From Campylobacteraceae bacterium (GTDB lineage: Bacteria; Campylobacterota; Campylobacteria; Campylobacterales; Sulfurovaceae), in the NCBI GenBank assembly GCA_027002755.1, contig JALWZI010000007.1, positions 1 through 9,173 on the forward strand: a DNA stretch of 9,173 bases. Reading direction: 5' to 3'. The translations under genes and the position numbers were made by a program. The stretch's first letter is position 1, and each line of letters starts with the position of its first letter. This document shows positions 6,744-9,173 of the stretch, in pieces. The notes beneath the pieces are model-generated. The model was not told the DNA's origin. It ran no database searches and saw only the letters and a list, made by a program, of their open reading frames with translations.

Positions 6744-6824
6744 ACTCAAAACTCAAAACTCAAAACTCAAAACTCAAAACTCAAAACTCAAAACTCAAAA
6801 CTCAAAACTCAAAACTCAAAACTC
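6741..6824. repeat. Heptanucleotide array 2: AAAACTC x12
   Basis: Twelve perfect tandem copies of AAAACTC, 84 bases, no mismatch. The plus strand is G-free with no stop in any frame (peptide period KTQNSKL). The minus strand (GAGTTTT) has a TGA in every frame once per 21 bases. Each unit has an A4 tract; three units are 21 bases, two helical turns. It is continuous and in register with array 3. Confidence 0.99.
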
Positions 6825-6873
6825 TTCACTCTTCACTCTTCACTCTTCACTCTTCACTCTTCACTCTTCACTC
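6825..6873. repeat. Heptanucleotide array 3: TTCACTC x7, overlapping the 3' end of the ThiF-like gene
   Basis: Seven perfect tandem copies of TTCACTC, beginning the base after array 2 and sharing its ACTC ending and phase, giving 19 contiguous heptamers. The minus-strand unit GAGTGAA carries TGA, and the copies at 6860-6873 provide the end of the ThiF-like reading frame (residues S, E, E and the stop). The array stops abruptly at a 7-base-pair GC inverted repeat. Confidence 0.99.
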
Positions 6874-7559
6874 GCCGCCTCCGGCGGCGCAGGCAGGGCA
6901 AACTTCTGCATCACCAGTTCCCCTTCTCCGTCGTAGTAGAAATAGTGGAGCCGATCTTTGGTCACCGGCAGGTCCACCAGGTAGCGCAGGGCTAGATTGG
7001 CCTGAAAGGAACCGATCTGCATGACGATGGGAGCGGCGATGCCTCCGGGAGTGTGGTCGCTGATCGCGAAGACGCCGAAATCGGCCCGGTCGAAAAAGCA
7101 GACCTGTCCGTTGAACTCCTCGACGCTGGCATAGATCCAGGGAGTGTTCCGCTCTTTGGCCCAGCGGTCGATCCGTTCCCGCACCGGGAGATTGTCGGTG
7201 GCGTCCAGGATCAGATCGAAATCTTCCCGTATCTTGGCAGCAAAGGAGTCGAAATCACATTCGTGGGCGGCGACTTTCACAAAAGGATTTTTGCGCACCA
7301 GAAGCTCGGCGGCCACTGAGGCTTTGTTTCGTCCCTCATCCTCCAGGGTAAAGACGATCTGGCGATGGATATTGTGAAGCGAGACCTCATCGAAGTCTAC
7401 CAGATGAATCTCCCCGATCCCGCTGCCGCCCAGCGCCAGGGCCAGGGTCGATCCCAAACCGCCGCATCCGATGACGGCGATTCGCCGCGTGGCCAGGCGA
7501 TTCTGCGCCTCCTTCCCCCAGAGTTGGATCTGGCGGTGGAAATAGTCGGCGGGGTTCAT
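6861..7559 (-). CDS. ThiF/MoeB/HesA-family E1-like adenylyltransferase lacking zinc CxxC motifs
   Basis: E1-like enzymes adenylate the C-terminal glycine of small ubiquitin-fold sulfur carriers (ThiS, MoaD). 232 residues. Seen: N-terminal YFHRQIQLWGKEAQNRL, nucleotide loop GCGGLGS at 31-37, DFDEVSLHNIHRQ at 55-67, RNKA at 77-80 and LDATDN at 118-123 with the Mg/catalytic Asp. The two CxxC pairs that bind zinc in MoeB and ThiF are absent: where CYRCLF-type sequence is expected it reads GVFAISDHTPGG (162-173). Only three Cys exist, none paired. The start is chosen at the ATG at 7557-7559 because it forms an ATGA overlap with the nitrilase stop and fits the family N-terminus; an upstream in-frame start would add 13 unrelated residues. 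The last codons and stop lie in the heptamer array. The carrier partner is not in the window, so thiamine, molybdopterin or another pathway cannot be decided. Confidence 0.88.
   Translation of the reverse strand: MNPADYFHRQIQLWGKEAQNRLATRRIAVIGCGGLGSTLALALGGSGIGEIHLVDFDEVSLHNIHRQIVFTLEDEGRNKASVAAELLVRKNPFVKVAAHECDFDSFAAKIREDFDLILDATDNLPVRERIDRWAKERNTPWIYASVEEFNGQVCFFDRADFGVFAISDHTPGGIAAPIVMQIGSFQANLALRYLVDLPVTKDRLHYFYYDGEGELVMQKFALPAPPEAASEE
6873..6889. repeat. Perfect GC inverted repeat at the inner edge of array 3
   Basis: CGCCGCC (6873-6879) and GGCGGCG (6883-6889) form a 7-base-pair all-GC stem with a 3-base loop. It lies inside the last codons of the ThiF-like gene (encoding part of APPEAA) and shares one base with the last TTCACTC copy. 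On the minus strand it is followed by purine-rich GAGTGAA units, not a T-tract, so it is not a standard terminator. It may protect the 3' end of the mRNA or mark where the array was inserted. Confidence 0.7.
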
Positions 7560-8362
7560 AACGCACCCCGCTGACGAAGAGCTTCCTGAAAACGCCACCC
7601 CTTGCGATGCTCTTTGACCGCCTTTTTGCTGATCGTCTCCACCAGCATCGACTCCTTGTCTTCCAGCATCATCTCCACTTCGCCGTCGGGATTGACCAGC
7701 ATACTGTCACCGTAGAATCGCCACTGATTCTCCCCGTCTGTGTACTCACCGAGGCGATTGGCCCGCAGGATATAAACCCCATGCAGAAAGGCCCTCGATT
7801 TGATCAGTTCCCGCCAGCGGTTATGGGAGCCGAAGGTCGAGGCGGTGGGCAGAAGCACCAGATCGACCTTGTGGCGGTCCATCGCCTCCCAGAAAGGATC
7901 GAAATGGAGCTCGTACCCGCCCAGGACCGCTACTTTGAACCCGTCAACTTTGAAGATGAAGGGATCCTCCAGTGGTGCCACAGGGTTGGCGAAGAATGCC
8001 TCTTCGTTCCAGTGGGGATAGGGGATCAGGATCTGCTGGGTATAGTATTCGGTTTTTTTCGGGCCGACCCGAACGATGGTTTTGTAGAAACGCTTTTTTT
8101 TCGCCCTCACCAACGGTGCAATGAAGGTGACGTCATACTCCCTGGCCAGCCGCTTCAGGAGCTTGAGATGGGTCCGGCTCTGCTCTTTGACCATGCTGCG
8201 GGGCATCTCCTTGAGCTCGAGGAAAAAATGGTTCAGCACGTACTCTCCCAGAAGGATGATCCGGGCTCCCCGTTGGGTCGCATTGGTGAGATAGAACTCC
8301 AGCCGTGTCGCGTTCATCCCGAGTGTCGGCAGCTGGAGTGCGGCGACAGTAAGCTCTTTCAT
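7556..8362 (-). CDS. Nitrilase-fold (carbon-nitrogen hydrolase) protein with altered catalytic residues
   Basis: 268 residues of nitrilase-superfamily fold, a family that normally hydrolyses C-N bonds through a Glu-Lys-Cys triad. Seen: VAALQLPTLGM at 6-16, GEYVLN at 39-44 with Glu40 in the catalytic-Glu position, the WNEEAFF segment (118-124) holding the accessory Glu, KVDLVLLPTAST at 165-176 and ILRANRLGEY at 198-207. Two triad members look replaced: the Lys region reads YYTQQILIPYPHW (106-118), with Gln where Lys is expected, and the Cys site reads VLGGYELHFD (146-155), with Gly149 in place of Cys. No other Cys is present in the protein. Hence it is probably not a classical amidase and may be a structural or binding protein. 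ATGA overlaps at both ends tie it to xseB and the ThiF-like gene. Helicobacter, as I recall, has a similar gene annotated as a beta-alanine synthetase homologue near moeB. Confidence 0.88.
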   Translation of the reverse strand: MKELTVAALQLPTLGMNATRLEFYLTNATQRGARIILLGEYVLNHFFLELKEMPRSMVKEQSRTHLKLLKRLAREYDVTFIAPLVRAKKKRFYKTIVRVGPKKTEYYTQQILIPYPHWNEEAFFANPVAPLEDPFIFKVDGFKVAVLGGYELHFDPFWEAMDRHKVDLVLLPTASTFGSHNRWRELIKSRAFLHGVYILRANRLGEYTDGENQWRFYGDSMLVNPDGEVEMMLEDKESMLVETISKKAVKEHRKGWRFQEALRQRGAL

Positions 8363-8562
8363 GTCTCATCCCCCCCGTGCTTCGCCTCGATCTCCTCCAC
8401 TTTGAGCTTCGCCTCCTCGATCATCTTCTGGGCACGACGGATCGTCTCCATCCCCTCTTCGTAGAGTTTGACACTCTCCTCCAGTGTGATTTCGGGGTCC
8501 ATAAGTTTCTCCAGAATCTTCCGGCTCTGCTCCAGCTGCTTTTCGAATCCGGCCTCTTTCAT
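8359..8562 (-). CDS. xseB: Exodeoxyribonuclease VII small subunit
   Basis: Small helical subunit that associates in several copies with XseA to form the single-strand-specific exonuclease VII. 67 residues from ATG at 8560-8562. The family core FEKQLEQSRKILEKLMDPEI and SVKLYEEGMETIRRAQKM is clear: paired antiparallel helices with the conserved L-EESVKLYEEGM. The start: a GTG two codons upstream (8566-8568) is possible, but the Shine-Dalgarno AAGGAG overlaps that GTG and stands five bases before the ATG, which also forms an ATGA overlap with the metX stop. The large subunit gene xseA is not in the window. Coupled to metX upstream and the nitrilase-fold gene downstream. Confidence 0.94.
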   Translation of the reverse strand: MKEAGFEKQLEQSRKILEKLMDPEITLEESVKLYEEGMETIRRAQKMIEEAKLKVEEIEAKHGGDET

Positions 8563-9173
8563 CTGCACTCCTTATCAAGAATCTCCCGAAGAATGAAATC
8601 AAATTTGTCGATCTCCACCAGAAAGGCGTCGTGTCCGTAATCGCTTTCGATCTCGTGATAGCTGTGGGGCTGGCCGTTGCGCCGCAGCATCCGGGCCAGA
8701 TGCGCCATCTCCTCGGGGAAAAAGAGGTAATCCCCCGAAAAACTGATCAGATGAACCTGTGCCCGGATCCGGCTCACGGCGTCATGAAGCGAATCATACC
8801 CCCGGGAGAGATTGAAGGTGTTGATCGCCTTGACGATGTAGAGATAGCTCAGGGGATCGAAAATGCGGGAGAAATTGGCGGTGTTGTACTCCATATAGCG
8901 CTCCACCTCGTAGCGGCCGAAGAGTTCGAAGAGTCCGTCGGTGGCGACGTAGTTCCGGCCAAATTTCCGATCCATGGACTGAGGGCTCAGGTAGGAGATG
9001 TGTCCGGCGATGCGTCCGATAGCCAGGCCGTCACACCCCTCTTCCCGGAAGGTGTCGGGGGCGTAGTTGCCGTTGTCGAAGCGGGGATCCCGTCGGATCG
9101 CCTCCACGGCGACTTTGTTGAAGGCGATCACCCAGGGGCGGGTGGCGTAGGTGGTGGCCAGCGGAATGATGTG
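8559..9173 (-). CDS. metX: Homoserine O-acyltransferase (MetX), partial (N-terminus beyond right edge)
   Basis: Acylates homoserine (acetyl-CoA usual for MetX) on the way to methionine. 204 C-terminal residues are visible, open to the window edge; no start lies inside the window. Alpha/beta-hydrolase signatures of the family: ATTYATRPWVIAFNKVAVEAI, GLAIGRIAGHISYLS and FGRNY, EVERYMEYNTANFSRIFDPLSYLYIVKA, SFSGDYLFFP with the catalytic Asp (visible residue 148) and ESDYGHDAFLVE with the catalytic His (visible residue 181). The nucleophilic Ser lies upstream of the window. An apparent start at 9131 is a GTG in the middle of the domain and is not the real one. Acyl donor (acetyl versus succinyl) cannot be judged from this part. 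Its stop overlaps xseB by four bases. Confidence 0.95.
   Translation of the reverse strand, partial: HIIPLATTYATRPWVIAFNKVAVEAIRRDPRFDNGNYAPDTFREEGCDGLAIGRIAGHISYLSPQSMDRKFGRNYVATDGLFELFGRYEVERYMEYNTANFSRIFDPLSYLYIVKAINTFNLSRGYDSLHDAVSRIRAQVHLISFSGDYLFFPEEMAHLARMLRRNGQPHSYHEIESDYGHDAFLVEIDKFDFILREILDKECR

Noticed and set aside
6651..6873. CRISPR array
   Set aside because: Units are 7 bases with no spacers between copies; CRISPR repeats are 23-47 bases with unique spacers of similar size.
6651..6873. Insertion sequence or transposon remnant
   Set aside because: No transposase fragment, target-site duplication or terminal inverted repeat pair bounds the locus.
6873..6889. Intrinsic terminator for the metX-thiF operon
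   Set aside because: The GC stem lies inside the gene before its stop and is followed by purine-rich repeats with no T-tract within about 45 bases.
6489..6995. Plus-strand open frame through all three arrays (peptide repeats such as KLKTQNS)
   Set aside because: It is open only because the heptamers contain no stop on that strand. It is antisense to two supported genes and has no ribosome binding site or recognisable domain.
7607..8464. 285-codon plus-strand open frame opposite the nitrilase-fold gene and xseB
   Set aside because: Antisense shadow; the minus-strand genes are coupled by ATGA overlaps and carry clear family signatures.

Overview
All real genes in this window lie on the minus strand. 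The window looks like housekeeping chromosome from a GC-rich member of the Campylobacterota (Epsilonproteobacteria), perhaps Nitratifractor- or Sulfurovum-like. The grounds are the gene order (obg-proB-fmt-birA-parA-parB, which I recall being similar in Helicobacter and relatives), a short glutamate 5-kinase without a PUA domain, a monofunctional biotin ligase, and promoters with a strong -10 box but little -35. The genus is inference from memory, not a database result.

In transcription order (right to left) there are four blocks. Block 1 is metX (5' end outside the window), xseB, a nitrilase-fold protein and a ThiF/MoeB-family E1-like protein. They are joined by three 4-base ATGA stop/start overlaps and are probably one transcript. 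Block 2 is a small lipoprotein plus ridA, behind its own extended -10 promoter. Block 3 is rplU-rpmA (ribosomal proteins L21 and L27), with its own TATAAT box and a candidate terminator. Block 4 is obg-proB-fmt-birA-parA-parB, starting from an extended -10 promoter; parB runs off the left edge.

The most unusual part is 6651-6873, between the ThiF-like gene and the lipoprotein promoter. Three different perfect heptanucleotide arrays sit there: GGAAGAT x8, AAAACTC x12 and TTCACTC x7. The second and third abut in the same 7-base phase and share the ending ACTC. The last array runs into the ThiF-like gene and supplies its last codons and stop. The first array ends 6 bases upstream of the lipoprotein extended -10 element, so the array occupies the -35 position. 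Copy-number changes could therefore tune the lipoprotein-ridA transcript. Both lineage-level changes and within-population variation are testable.

Two block 1 proteins look degenerate at their expected active or metal sites. The nitrilase-fold protein lacks the catalytic Cys and Lys, and the E1-like protein lacks the zinc-binding CxxC pairs of MoeB. There are no tRNA or rRNA genes, CRISPR arrays, insertion sequences or prophage genes that I can see. No gene-free stretch exceeds 300 bases; the longest runs from 6611 to 6860.
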